Assembly (NCBI GenBank): GCA_963575745.1
Contig: CAUYUJ010016903.1
Span: 193,311-257,310, forward strand
Length of the DNA: 64,000 nt
Direction of reading: 5' to 3'
Origin: Prorocentrum cordatum
Taxonomy: Eukaryota; Sar; Dinophyceae; Prorocentrales; Prorocentraceae
The notes beneath the pieces were generated by a model that saw nothing but the letters and a program-made list of their open reading frames with translations, was not told the origin of the DNA and did no database searches. Of this stretch, positions 43,740-54,752 are shown piece after piece. Within the stretch, counting starts at the first letter, position 1. Each line of letters begins with the position of its first letter. The position numbers were made by a program, and so were the translations under genes.

Positions 43740-44434
43740 ATCATCCGTGACGCCCCGAGGATTCCTGTGGACGACAAAGCCAAGTCCTTAGGGTACTCCA
43801 ACAAGCAGCGCGGCCGCTTGGGCAGCGGCGGCAGCGCCCGCTCAAGCAACATCCTAACCAGGTCGTTCGCGCCCACATGCTGGGGGAAGCCCGGTATGGC
43901 AGCTGGGACAGACTCTCCCACGGCCTCTAGCGCGACCTCATACACAGTGTGACGGTGGTGGAAGGTCCCAGGGGAACGCTCGCACGCTAGACACATTGGA
44001 GAGTCTACCCAACCTTGTTGAAACTGTCGGTCGTGTGGCCATGGGGCTCCAATGCAGGCACTCCGAAAGTGACCCCGTTGCTGCCAGGCGAACCTTCCTT
44101 TGGTGCCGAACGGGTGCTTGACGGGAGCCTCCCAGAAGTCACCACAGAACTCAGGAAACTCCAGATGCTCCGATGCCTGCAAGTTATCCCTGACGGCGTG
44201 CCCGATACAAGCCAGCAAGACCCTGGGACACATGTTTTCCAGGTTGAGCACGCGGCCATCAGGAAACCTCCAAACAAGAGCTTGCTCGACGACGATCCCC
44301 ACACGATGGAGAGCAGCGCGCAGTGCTCGAAATAAACTACGGACGCGCGGCCACTTGCGACCGAATCCGACAGACAACCACACGCATGCTCGAGGCCACG
44401 CGCAAGTATATCCTTGGGCACCGTACCGCACCAA
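43577..44434 (-). pseudogene. LINE 2 connection and zinc motif
   Basis: CIGAPWPHDRQFQQGWVDSP is followed by MCLACERSPGTFHHRHTVY, a C..C…HHRH zinc motif typical before the RNase H of this LINE type. Confidence 0.7.
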
Positions 44435-44766
44435 AGCACGTGAGAGAAAGCCTTGACTGGCTCGAAGGTGGCCCGCCAGATCGGGTCGAAGTGGTGCTGC
44501 GGCGCCAAGACGAGCGCAAGGGCGCGAATCTTGCCACGGATCCTCGCGTCGAAGGGAATTGCAGCCTGCTGTATTAAAGTATCAAGCTCCTTCAGGGTGG
44601 TGCCTTGAACGGAGGTCCCGAAAGCCACAGAAGTTTCCAGAGCAGCCCGAGACATCAACGCCATGGTGCTCCGCCTGGCGGTCCACCATTGAAGACGCCA
44701 AAGTCGTTTCAGCTTCGTCTTGACAACCCTGAAACGCTCACGCCCAGTGGCCCTCAAGGCACGCAT
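44005..44766 (-). pseudogene. LINE 2 connection region
   Basis: MRALRATGRERFRVVKTKLKRLWRL continues the RT in the same register after the TAG. After about 44400 the conserved sequence moves to the neighbouring frame (43577-44434). Confidence 0.65.
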
Positions 44767-44796
44767 TCCAGAAGAGCAATCGACACCCGTGTTGCG

Positions 44797-45423
44797 CTAA
44801 GCCAAAACACCCTGAGCTATCAGCGACACCAGCCTGGAGGTGAGGTCAGCTCGGAGGGCGGTGCCACTAACCAACAAACGGCTCTTGCCCTGAGCAATCC
44901 TCAGGCCGAAGCGCGGAAATTCATGCTGAAGTGCCACTCCATCACCGGCTATTTCATCAGTGATTCGGCCTCGTTCTCCAGAACGCCGCAGCCCGAAATC
45001 GTCCACGACAACCGACAAAGCAACATAACGGCACCGCCTCTGGACGGCGCCCAGCGGCCCCAGCAAAATGAGCTGTAAAAGCACAGTGGCGAAACCACAC
45101 CCTGGAATGATAGTAGTTTCGGCCGTGAGGTACTCGCTAACCGTCCCTTGAAGGCCCAGGAGCCAAGGCGAACGATAAACCTCCACCGAAAGCTTTAACT
45201 GCCAAAGCGGAAACTCCAGCAGATCGTGATGTGTCACGAGCTCGAACGCCTTCTTAAAGTCGAACAGCAAGGTCGCCGACAAAAGCCTCTGGGACTGAAC
45301 ATACTCGGCCCAAACCGCCTGGATACACACACACACACACTTTTGCGTCGGCAGCTGGGCAGAGGTCGACTGCTTCGGCGGAATGACAACAGGGGACACG
45401 CTGTATGCAAAGTAAGGCCGCAA
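44797..45423 (-). pseudogene. LINE 2 reverse transcriptase palm
   Basis: Motif A is LLFDFKKAF (Asp55 of the frame), motif B is IIPGCGFATVLLQ (106-118), motif C is SVVVDDFGL with both Asp present (141-142). A (GT)n insertion (CVCVC, plus 45331-45343) sits upstream of motif A. The frame ends in a TAG that is in register with the next frame (44766), so this is a single nonsense change. Confidence 0.85.
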
Positions 45424-45582
45424 TGCACAGAAGGAGGAGGGTCCCCGGCGCGCTGCCCGCGGTGGCCCATCAGAAGTATGTGGAATAAGCTTTTCGTCAA
45501 CAGAAAATCTGCGATCTCCGAAGACGACTCTGGATACGACAGAGACAGTCCAGTCCGAGAGGCCGTACGCATCCGAGGCGCT

Positions 45583-45831
45583 TCATGATAAAACGATGTT
45601 GTTGAGGGACGGCCACGCGGCCTGCGCCTCGATGTTCCCGATCAGCGTGCAAAGCAGCTCGAGGGCGGCATCAGCCAACGTGAGCAGAAGCCTGGGCGGG
45701 ACCTGGTCGTATTCACAACCCGCGCCTACCCGAACAGTCAAAATCACTTTCTTGAGCTCTTCGAGGGTGGGAGGGGGAGGTCTGGGCCCCAGGTCACTGG
45801 GCCAATCTAAGCCTGGCTGCTTCTCTCCCAC
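45583..45831 (-). pseudogene. LINE 2 RT N-terminal region
   Basis: TLEELKKVILTVRVGAGCEYDQVPPRLLLTLADAALELL corresponds to the RT region preceding motif A (G.G.D...P...). A stop and frame change separate it from the palm. Confidence 0.7.
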
Positions 45832-45867
45832 CTGCCACCACCTGGACCGCTCCTTCTCAATCTCCCT

Positions 45868-46470
45868 CTAGTCCCTCATGCTGGTGTTGGGACGGAGGGT
45901 GAAGGAGTCGAGAGTGGAGGGCTGCCAGGCTTCAGGCAACTGCACAGACTTAAAAATCGCGACAGCTCCTCCGACGGTGTGCGATTTAACCCATCGGTCC
46001 CAGCTGACGATCTTCGCCTGGGCGGCCTGCTTGTGCAGTCTGTCAGCGTGCTCGTGAGCCAAAGACGCGAAAAGGTCGCAGACGGCGTGACCTAGCTTCT
46101 TACAAAGATCCAGAGCTCCCAAGAGTGCCACCGCAAGGTCCGAGTTCGGGATGTCCGACGAGGCCTGGGGCTTCCGAATCGTACTATGCGCCTGCAGGGT
46201 CTGGCCAACCGTCATGGGCTTCACCAGGGATTCGAGCAACCGGGCCCTGGACCTCCACCAGACGGCCTGCGGGCAGAGCCCAGGAGAGGGGACAGGCGCG
46301 GGCTCGGCGAGCGTGTGCATCCCCACCTTCACACTCCCAGCGCGCCCCAAATATGGACGCGCAAGCTTTCCAGGAATCTGAAACACCTCTACCCACTCGA
46401 GCCCGGGCTCCGACACGAAGACGCTCCAAGCATCTCCCAGATTCCTCGTCCCCCTGGTCCTCCTCCTCAT
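45868..46470 (-). pseudogene. LINE 2 linker between endonuclease and RT
   Basis: A 200-codon frame with SWDRWVKSHTVGGAVAIFK and PEAWQPSTLDSF, matching in character the W..W linker that precedes the RT in this LINE type. No catalytic motif. Confidence 0.5.
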
Positions 46471-46906
46471 CTTCAGCCTCCTCCTCCTCCTCCTCCTCCT
46501 CCAACTCCTCCTCCTCCGCAGTACCTCCTCCTCTCTATCTCGTCCTCCTTTCCCGCCTCCTCCGCCTCCTCCTTCTCTTCCACCTCAACCTCCTCTTCCA
46601 CCTCCTCCTCCTCATCCTCCTCATCCTCCGCCTCCTCCTCCTCTTCATGCTCCTCCGCCTCCTCCCCCTCCTGTACTCCTCCTCCTCGTCTTCCTCCTTC
46701 TCATTCTCATCGTCCTCCTCGTCTTCCTCTCAATCTCGTCCACCTACTCCCTCTCTCTAGCTCGTTCTCCTTTTGATGCTGCTCCTCATCCCCCGTTGCG
46801 GCTTTACGATGAGGGCTGATCTCTCCGCACGGGAGTGAGGCCCCTGTCCCTCCTCCTCCTCCCCCGCCGTCTTATCCCCCTCCTCTGCTCTTCCTCCTTC
46901 TCCTCC

Positions 46907-46941
<35 letters not shown>

Positions 46942-46985
46942 CTCCGCTTCCATCTCCGCCTCCTGCGCCTCCTCCTCCACATGAG
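46455..46985. repeat. Pyrimidine-rich (CTC/TCC)n tracts
   Basis: Two long CTC-rich runs (46455-46740 and 46845-46978). They give spurious Ser/Pro/Leu frames on plus and Glu/Gly-rich frames on minus. Confidence 0.95.
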
Positions 46986-47039
46986 CGCGTGCCTTCATTC
47001 TCGGCGATGACGGGCGTCATGGGGGGGGCGGGGGGGGGC

Positions 47040-47175
47040 TATGACGTAACGCTCTCCCCCACCGTGTGGTTCTGGCACCACCGCCGCGCCTGCGCGCACG
47101 ACGACGATGAGCGACGAGCGACGAGCGACGAACGACGAGCGACGACGACGACGACGAGGACGCGAGCAGCATGTA
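47040..47175. repeat. GACGAGC tandem, copy 1
   Basis: GCGCGCACGACGACGATGAG followed by GCGACGAGCGACGA units and (GAC)n. A direct copy lies at 48478-48570. Confidence 0.85.
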
Positions 47176-47184
47176 GGTTGCGAT

Positions 47185-47505
47185 CTGCCCCACAGCGCTT
47201 ATGTACACCACAGTGCTCGCGTGCACCACAACGCGCGTGTACACCACAGCCCCTGCGTACACCGCAACAGCCATGTGTGACGCAAACCCTGTGCACACCA
47301 CACTGCTTGCGTGCACCACAACGCTTGTGTACACCACAGCGAATGTGTACAGCACAGCAGCCATGTGCAACACGGCACCTCGGTACACCACAATGTTTGC
47401 GTACACTGCAACTCCTGTGCACACCACAACGCCCGTCTAAAACAGCGTGCAACGCAGCGCTGGTGTACACCACAGCGCCTGCGTGCACAAGACAAGTAGA
47501 AGGAG
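47185..47505 (+). repeat. ACCACAGCGCTTGTGTAC minisatellite, arm 1
   Basis: About 18 units of ~18 bp (GTGTACACCACAGCG, CGTGCACCACAACG). The flank GCGATCTGCCCCACAGCGCT is repeated in inverse at 48.33 kb, so this and 48040-48360 are inverted arms. Confidence 0.85.
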
Positions 47506-47575
47506 CATGTAGGTGAGGATCTGCTGCGGATAGCTAAACACCCGCCAGGGAAGTGCAAATAATTGAATGCGACGT

Positions 47576-47745
47576 TCTTCGCTCCTCCCTCCTCCCCCAC
47601 CTCCACCTGCTCCTTCTCCTCCGCCTCCTCCTTCTCCTCCTCCGCCTCCTCCTTCTCCTCCTCCACCTCTTACTCCTCCTCCTCCTGCTCCTCCTCTTCC
47701 TCCTCCTCCTCCTCCTCTTCCTCCTCCTCCTCCCTCGCCCGTCCC
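47576..47745. repeat. (CTC)n tract
   Basis: CTCCTCC-rich run lying between the two inverted minisatellite arms. Confidence 0.95.
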
Positions 47746-48039
47746 CCCTGTCGTGCGGGTCGGCGCCACAGCGCACGTGCGCATCACAACGTGCAGCGCA
47801 GAAGGAATGGTCGACCGAATCAGTCCAATTGGGTCTCGGACGGACAACTTTGCTGAAGCCTCCTGGACGCACATGGGAGGAGTTACGAGTATGCGGGCGG
47901 ATTCGGGAGGACTCGTAGATTCCAGCGACGATCCTTTTTCCATAAGGATTCCTTTCCAAATCCTATATAAGCAATTGTATTATGTTGAATACAGAAGCGC
48001 TCCATTCTGACATAAGGATTCCTTGTCATACTATATATG

Positions 48040-48360
48040 CAACAGTGGTGCTCTGTTGAACACGGTTGCTGCAGTGCACATAGGCGCAGTGGTGTACAAA
48101 TGCGCTGTAGTGCACGCAGGCATTGTGGTATACACTGGTGCTGTGTTGCACACGGCTGATGTGGTGCACGCAGCGCTATGGTGTACACAAGCGCTGTGGT
48201 GCCTGCAGGCACTGTGGCACACACTGTCGCTGTGTTGCACGCGGCTGCTGTGGTGTACATGGGCGGTGTGGTGTACACAGGTGCTGTGGTGCACGCGAGC
48301 ACTGTGTACACAAGCGCTGTGGCGCAGATCGCCACCCACGCGCTGCTGCTACCCGTCCTC
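48040..48360 (-). repeat. ACCACAGCGCTTGTGTAC minisatellite, arm 2 (inverted)
   Basis: GCTGTGGTGTACACAAGCGC units, the inverse of arm 1, ending GGCGCAGATCGCCACCC with the matching flank. Confidence 0.85.
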
Positions 48361-48477
48361 GGTCATTCCTAGGTATTCCCAGACGCCGCCGGCGCGAAAC
48401 GTGACGTCATCAGCCCCCTCCATCCCCACCCCCCCCAAATGATTGCCGTCATCGGCCCGGAATAAAAAAACAGGCTC

Positions 48478-48590
48478 CAGCCGCGTCCGCGCGCACGACG
48501 ACGATGAGCGACGAGCGACGAGCGACGAGCGACGAGCGACGAGCGCGACGACGACGACGACGACCACAACCACCACCACTGCGGACCAGA
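48478..48590. repeat. GACGAGC tandem, copy 2
   Basis: Direct repeat of the 47.09-47.16 kb sequence, GCGCGCACGACGACGATGAG then GCGACGA units. Confidence 0.85.
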
Positions 48591-48717
48591 CTCCTGTGCG
48601 AGTTCCTATGCGGACACCTATGCGGATGAGCGCACTGGGGTGGGAGCGTTCCGTCATAAGGGGGGGAGGGTGCGGGGGCTATGACGCCCGTCATGCCCCA
48701 AGCAAGAAGGAAACACG

Positions 48718-48786
48718 CTCCATCCTCCTCCTCCTCCTCCTCCTCCTCCTCCTCCTCCTCCTCCTCCTCCTCGTCATCCTCCTCCT
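48718..48786. repeat. (CTC)n tract
   Basis: About 22 CTC units with few interruptions. Confidence 0.95.
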
Positions 48787-48787
48787 C

Positions 48788-48945
48788 TGGGAGACGTAAG
48801 ACTCGGGTTCTGGGGACTCTGGTTGGCCTGACGGGGCCGTCAGGAAAACGACGAAGAAAAGTCTTAAACTTGATCTGATCCCCGCTGCTCGTCAAAAAGC
48901 GTCGGCGAACACGGCTCCGGCGAACTCGAGTCTTACGTTTCCCCG
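48788..48945. repeat. Foldback beside a (CTC)n tract
   Basis: GGAGACGTAAGACTCGGGTT at the left and GAACTCGAGTCTTACGTTTC at the right are inverted, with a ~110-base loop that holds a small GACGGGGCCGTC palindrome. Confidence 0.75.
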
Positions 48946-49385
48946 ATCCTGGTCCTCCAAGGCCAGTGCGAGCGCCCGGCATCCCGCGAACCCTGGCGCG
49001 CGAGCACCCCACGCGCTCGGGGAATCGGCCGCGCACACATTTTGATGAAATAGTGCACGAACTTGTCGGTGTCCTTTTGCCAGGGGTGCTCGCAAGAGGA
49101 GCAGGGACATGGTTCGGGGCATGTCAGGCGCTGGGCTGCAGGAGCGGCGAGAACCTCCACAAGACGCAGTACGGGAAGCACCAAGAGCTAACCGTGAGCT
49201 GACACGTTGATGGAGATTCACACACACACACACACCAAAAACTTGGAGCAACTCGAGCCTACCTCGGGAAGAAAGTGACATGGTTCTGCCGAGCTCTCTC
49301 ACCTCTGATGGGATCAAGGATAGATCCGCCACCGTGCCCCCTGGCACGTTGAGGCGTGGTAGAATGTCAAGTGCTGCCTGGAAGG
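48946..49385. other. No confident gene
   Basis: Minus frames here (for example CPCSSCEHPWQKDTDKF near 49100) could be a short exon, but I see no supporting partner or splice pattern. Confidence 0.3.
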
Positions 49386-49590
49386 GATTCTTTGCGCCAC
49401 CCCAGCCCAAGAGACCCCCAAGACGACCCTTCGGGGCCCCGAGAATGCCCCGAGATGGCCCAGAGAGGCACACAGGACGGACTCCGAAGGCGCCAGACTG
49501 CCTAACCCCCAAGACTGCCCGAGGAGTCCCCAAGAGGCCCCGAGAGGCCCCCAAGAGGCCCAAAAGAGGCAGAGAGGGAAGACAAAAGGG
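49386..49590. repeat. CCCCAAGAGGCCC minisatellite
   Basis: GAGACCCCCAAGACGACCCT and CCCAAGAGGCCCCGAGAGGC units, the same family as at 10.3 and 57 kb. Confidence 0.75.
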
Positions 49591-50295
49591 AGATAACAAA
49601 CACGAGGAGAGATAACCCGACACGACGTGGAAAAGCGTCACTCGTTACGGCTGTCCCCATCTTGGGAGACGAGGTGACACACTTTACGGCTTCCCCTGCG
49701 CGCGAACAGTCGCCAACCGGAGCGCTGGGCTGGCAGGGTGGCAGGCCTTGACGCAGGCAGCTCTGGACAGGTAGCCCCGTGCAGTCCACGCTCCGTGGGA
49801 GCTCCCGCCCTGGCTGGTGCTGCGCCCCTCCGACAAGCGCGGCCCTTGGACGTCGCAGGCTCCGCTCAGAAAGAGGAACAAGATGGATGCAGAAGAAAGT
49901 GACACCTGCAGAGCACAGAGGGACGGGATGCACAAGGTGTGCTGGCACGGCGACGGCGACGCGCGGTGCTTGCCCAGGCCATTCGCACAGTGGCGTGCCG
50001 CGCGCGTGGCGCGACAGAGAGAGAGAGAGAGCGAGAGAGAGAGAGAGAGAGCGAGACGTCTCTGCAGCGCGCAGCTCCGAGCGCTGGTCTGAAGGCGGAG
50101 AGGCGGGGAAAGAAGGATGGGGGCTAGTCTCCACCTCCTCCTCCTCCTCCTCTTCCTCCTCCTCCTCCTCCTCCTCATCCTCCCCCTTCCTCGTCCTCCC
50201 CCTCCTCCTGCTCCTGCTCCTCCTCCTCCTCCTCCTCCTCCTCCTCCTCCTCCTCCTCCTCCCCCTCCTCCCCCTCCTCGTCCCCCTCCGCTCGA
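49591..50295. repeat. Non-coding stretch with (GA)n and (CTC)n
   Basis: 49591-50025 shows no gene. A GAGAGA run (50018-50058) is followed by a long CTC tract (50131-50290). Confidence 0.7.
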
Positions 50296-51140
50296 GGCGA
50301 GGTGGCTGGTCATCGGGCCTGCCGCAGGCCCGTACTGCCTGACACGTCGCGGCGGAGGACAGGACGAAGGAGAGAAGGAGGGCCTCGCAAATGTGGAAAT
50401 GAGGAAGTGGAAAGAGGGGGCAGGGGAAGGTTTTTTCTCGACAACACCAATGATGAGTGCCTCCAACCTCAATGACTGCATATCACCACAGCGGGGCTGC
50501 GCCGCAGCGTGAGACGGAGTAGCGAAAGGCGGCCGCCCACTCGCACACGTCGTCCGTGCGCAGAGTAATCAAATGGGCCTTGAAACGAAGCAGCAAGCGA
50601 TAGGAACGAGGAGGAGACGAGGATGGGAGGAGGAGGAGACGAGGATGGGAAGAGGGCTGACCAGGCCACGAGCCAGTTCCGATGCCTGTGTGCGCACAGC
50701 GCCATGGACTATGCCACCGCCTCGCAAACCAATGAAAACTAAATAACGCAAGAAACGCTCGTCAGCAGGAGGGGCCGTGCCCCACGCAACAAACACCGGG
50801 CAGTCTATAAGAAGAAGGGGCAGAAGAAAATGGCACAGTACCAGGAAAATAAGACAAGCAGAGCAAACAGTATATGTTGTGTTCCAGCGTGGCCGCCTAG
50901 GGCCACGCGCGGACCTGCCAAAGGCGGCGAGAGAGCAAGCCCAGCGCGGTGGCTGGGGTTGGACGCACGCGGCCGAGCGGCAGTCCGACCCTTGCATTCG
51001 ATGGGCCCCACGCCCCCAATTCATTAAACAACGAACAGAACACACGGAGAAGGAGGGCAAGAGAGAGAGAGAGAGAGAGAGCCAGAGAGGAGACACTGGA
51101 AAATTGCGCACACTGGAATATCATAGCAACGATGCGGCTC
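50296..51140. other. No gene recognised
   Basis: No supported coding sequence. A (GA)n run lies at 51059-51082. Confidence 0.45.
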
Positions 51141-51149
51141 AGAGGCTCG

Positions 51150-51880
51150 GTGCACGGCTCACTGCTGGCGTCGGCGCTGGTGTAGGCGCTGGCGTTGGTA
51201 CCGGCGCAATCGAAGGCGTTCATGCTGGCGTCGATGATGCTGTCGGTGCTGGCGTAGGTGCCGGTGTCTGTACTGGCGTCGGTGCTGGCGTCGGTGCTGG
51301 TGACGGCGTTGGCGTTGGTGGTGGCGTCGGTGATGGCAACGGGCCTGGTGTAGGCGCTGGCGTTGGCGCCACCGTTCGTGCTGGCGACAGTGCTGGCGTC
51401 TGCGCTGGCGTTGGTGCCGCCGCCATCGCAGGCGTTCATGCTGGCGTCGGTGCTGGCGTCGCTGCTGATGTAGGCGTCGGCATTAGTGCTGGAGTCGGTG
51501 ATGACATCGGTGCTGATGCAAGCACTGGCGTTGGCGCCGGCGCAGGCGCCGGCGTTCGTGTTGGAGTCGGTGCTGGCGTCGGCGCTGGCGTTGGTGCGGG
51601 CGCCATCCCAGGCGTACATGCTGGCATCCGTGCTGGCGGCGGTGCGGCTGTAGGCGTCGGCGTTGACGCTGGCGTCTGCGGTGAGACCGGAGCTGGTGTA
51701 GGCGCTGCCGTTGGTGCCGACGCAGGCGCCGGCGTTCGTGCTGGCGTCGGTGCTGGCGTCGGCGTCTGTGCTGGCGTCGGTGCTGGCGTCGACGCCGATA
51801 CAGATGTACTGGTAGCTCGGGGAGGAACTGTCGTTCTCGGCGTTGGCATCGATGCTGTGGAGTCGGTGTTGGCATCGATG
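51150..51880 (+). repeat. GGYGYTGGYGTY minisatellite, block 1
   Basis: Six-base-register GCTGGCGTCGGTGCTGGCGT repeats with a higher-order unit marked by GCCATCGCAGGCGTTCATG-like words at about 51204, 51422 and 51602 (spacing roughly 180-220). It gives a 373-codon Gly/Val/Ala frame on plus and a Thr/Asp/Ala frame on minus. I treat both as repeat artefacts. Confidence 0.85.
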
Positions 51881-52129
51881 CTGTTGAAGATCGTTTGAGG
51901 GGGGGCAGGATTTGTCCGCCTCCGTTCGGCCACACGTCTTGACTGAATGCCACACTGATGTTTGGCGCATTCTCTCCATCCCCTCCTCGATGTATGGCCA
52001 GATGCGAAGAAAGGCAACGCAACGAAAATGTCACGAAATTCGGCCCCAAGTTCTCTGTAAGATGCGGGGCGGGGCGTCGCTTTAGCGACTGGCCCTGCTC
52101 GCTGTTGTCTGGTGGTCGTTCGGACCTGG

Positions 52130-52860
52130 CGCTGGAGTCGGAGCTGGTGTCGCAGGGATAGGAGGCAGACACGGAGACGGAGACGCTGTCGTCTGTCGTA
52201 CCTGGTGCCGGAGTCGGAGCCGGATTCGTGGGGATAGGAGCCAGAGTCGGAGACGAAGACGCTGTCGCCCCGCCCTGCACATCGGTGCTCGTCTAGGCGC
52301 TGGCGTTGGTGCCGACGCAGGCGCTGGCGTTCATGCTGACGTCCGTGCTGGCGTCAGCGATGGTGTAGGCGCTGGTGTTGGTGCCCGTGCCATCGCCTGC
52401 TGTTGATGCTGGCCCAGGCGCCAGCATTCATGATGACGTCCGTGCTGGCGTCGGAGCTGGTGTAGGCGCCAGCGTTGGTGCTGGCGCACTCGCAGGGATT
52501 CGTATTGGCGTCGATGTTGGCGTCAGCGGTGGCATAAGCGCCGGCGTCTGTGCTGGCGTCGGTGCTGGCTTCGGTGCCAGCGTCAGTGCTGGTGCGAGCG
52601 TTGTTGCTGGCATAGGGGTTGACGTCGGCGTTGGTGGAGGAGCTGACGTTGGTGCCGGCGCCATCGCAGGCGTTCCTGCTAGCGTCGGTGCTGGCGTCGG
52701 CGCTGGCGACGGCGCCGGCGTTGGGGCCGGCGTCGGTGCTGGCGTCGGTGTCGGTTCAGTCGCAGGCGGTGATGGCAGCGTAATCGCCGGCGCTGGTGCT
52801 GACGTCAGTGCTGGTGACGGTGCTGGTGAAGGGTGCTGGCGCCAGTACTCGTCGAAGTCC
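52130..52860 (+). repeat. GGYGYTGGYGTY minisatellite, block 2
   Basis: The same unit as block 1, with GGAGTCGGAGMCG units at 52130-52260 and the GCCATCGC word near 52390 and 52668. Frames are open on both strands. Confidence 0.8.
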
Positions 52861-53056
52861 TGGCGGTCGGAGTCAGACTCGGAGATACGACGGGCGCTGG
52901 AGTCGTAGAGTCGGGAGCCGGAGTTGGAGGGGAGGGAGCCGGCGTCGGAGAGACGAGAACGAAGCAGGAGTCGGCAAGAGAGGGCTGGGGTCGGAGAGGA
53001 TGCTGGGACCGGACAGATGGGGACTAGCGTCGGGAGGCAGATCGTGCTGCTGCACC

Positions 53057-53617
53057 TCATCGTCCTGCACAGCGCCTTAGGCGAGCCGCCGGCGTCGGCT
53101 TGGCGGATGGGGCGCCGCTCCTCGGCAGCATGCCCGGAGCCCAGAATCGTCGCGGACGGCTTCGTATAGCATCTGGTTCATGAACTGGCGCACGTAATCT
53201 CCCGAAGCCCCCTCTGGTGCGTCGCATGTGGTTTGTGGTACGATATGCTACGTAGATCGTCGCGGCAACCAGCCGGAGCTCGTTGTCCTCCAATGGTGTA
53301 GCCAACATCCATCGCTCCAACGGAGAACTGGGGCCGCCGCTGGTTCGCAGCCTCGCGCGCGCCCAATCTCGAACAACAGGGCAATGCATATAGTGTTCAA
53401 TCGAGTCGTCTGCCTGGGGCGAACAACCAAGTACACAGCTCCTCCTCCTCCTCGCCCGCAGGGTCCGCATGTGCCCATCGGTGACCCACCTATTGAATAA
53501 GGTGCTGAATTCTGCAGCGCGGACTCGCGGAGGGGCGAGACGGCGTAACTGCTCCAAATTATTGAGGGTGGTCCTGGAGCTCCTGCCGGGTAGCCCTGGT
53601 AGTCGCCATCTCTCCAT
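53057..53617 (-). pseudogene. LINE 3 C-terminal zinc region
   Basis: FNRWVTDGHMRTLRARRRRS is followed by CVLGCSPQADDSIEHYMHC, a C…C…H…C zinc motif. The frame ends RLRRCAGR and a stop. Confidence 0.75.
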
Positions 53618-54250
53618 CCGTCGGCGCAGCCGCCACGCTGGGTCGAAGCCTCGTTGTTGAAGTAGCTCTTGGACAAACCAGCGCTGCGTGCCCTTCTTGC
53701 TTCGTCATCATCGCTGTGGTAAGGGGTCCAGTTCGCGCGCCGGTAAGGGCTACCCTGAGGCGCGCCGCCGTCGCTCCGACAGCCGCTGCTTCTGAGACCG
53801 CCTTCAGCACCACCGTTGGCATGTACATCTGGTACCACGCTTGCCATCTGGCCGCCCGAACCAAGAAGTCCGTGTAGGAGACACGCTCCTGCAATTCCGA
53901 CTGTAGTCGTTCCCATGGGATGCCTCCGTCTCGATGGGCTTCCCAAGTATGCATTCTGAGCATTGCGGCCCGGCACGTCTCTTTCAGTGGGCGCAGCCGC
54001 TGAGCGAGGCCAAACATGTTTCCGAAATGAAGGTCCTGCGGCTGACACCAAGCCCCTGGCCCCGGCGCATTTGTTCGCACGGCCTTGCGCTCCAACTCGA
54101 AGATTGCGTCAGGAGGGTTCTCCAGCTGAGCAACGAAAAGCAGCACAGGAAGAACGTAGACGTTATACGTGTAGATAGATGGGTGAAGCCCCATTTCCGA
54201 CCACGTCGAATCCGCAAGCCGATCCTTGTATTTCTGCGCCACTTTCGCCA
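53600..54250 (-). pseudogene. LINE 3 RT connection region
   Basis: [52 protein letters not shown] and [15 protein letters not shown] match the region after the RT palm in this LINE type. The coding register shifts twice (near 54.18 and 53.7 kb). Confidence 0.7.
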
Positions 54251-54259
54251 CTGCGCCAA

Positions 54260-54480
54260 GAGGGGGCAGGGGAAGGTCTGGGAGGAGGTGGAGGAGGGGA
54301 CGGGGAGGAGGGAAGGAGGGCGAAATGGAGAAGGATGGAGGATGAGGAAACCCAAATGGCTGAGAGGAGGTGGCGGAAGCAGAGGAGAAGAGCGGCAAGG
54401 AGGAAGAGGAAGATCCAGCGGGAGCCAGAGGAGGACGCGGAGGAGAGGGAGGGCGGGCGGGCGGACGGTGAGGGGCATGC
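54260..54480 (+). repeat. Purine-rich GGA/GAGG stretch
   Basis: Irregular GGAGGAGGGGAC-type DNA directly upstream (minus-strand sense) of the truncated LINE 3. Confidence 0.6.
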
Positions 54481-54594
54481 TGCTGGGACACTGCAGCGTA
54501 GGCCTGAACGCTGCTGGAAGGCACAGTGCCCGACTCCCTCGCCGTGCAAGTCAAAAATTGCGTGGGCTTTCCCATTGAGGGACCGCGCGCGCCA

Positions 54595-54595
54595 C

Positions 54596-54633
<38 letters not shown>

Positions 54634-54666
54634 GCACACACACACACACCCACACCCCCACCCCCA

Positions 54667-54710
<44 letters not shown>

Positions 54711-54752
54711 CGCACACACGCACAAACACACACACACACACACACAAACGCG
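54595..54752. repeat. (CA)n microsatellite
   Basis: About 158 bases of ACACAC with a few ACGC, ACCC and ACAA variants. Confidence 0.98.

Larger units (their letters stand above)
42850..46470 (-). mobile_element. Degenerate LINE retrotransposon 2
   Basis: In transcription order: a linker (46.47-45.87 kb), RT N-terminal region (45.83-45.58), RT palm (45.42-44.80), connection (44.77-44.4), zinc motif (44.1-44.0), RNase H (43.74-43.3) and a C-terminal zinc knuckle (43.13-42.85). It is a different lineage from LINE 1: here RNase H follows the RT. No endonuclease is seen; the 5' side runs into a CTC tract at 46.46 kb. Frame changes and an in-frame stop show it is inactive. Confidence 0.8.
53057..54250 (-). 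mobile_element. 5'-truncated LINE retrotransposon 3
   Basis: Only the RT connection and C-terminal zinc region remain. The 5' edge at about 54.25 kb runs into purine-rich DNA and then a long CA repeat. Truncation at the 5' end is usual for LINEs after incomplete reverse transcription. Confidence 0.75.

Noticed and set aside
46184-48799. Ser/Pro-, Arg- or Glu-rich frames over CTC and GACGAG tracts
   Set aside because: Low-complexity translations on both strands with no unique conserved sequence.
50777-51898. 373-codon Gly/Val/Ala plus frame resembling an elastic protein
   Set aside because: Both strands are open because of the six-base repeat unit; no start context or unique sequence supports it.
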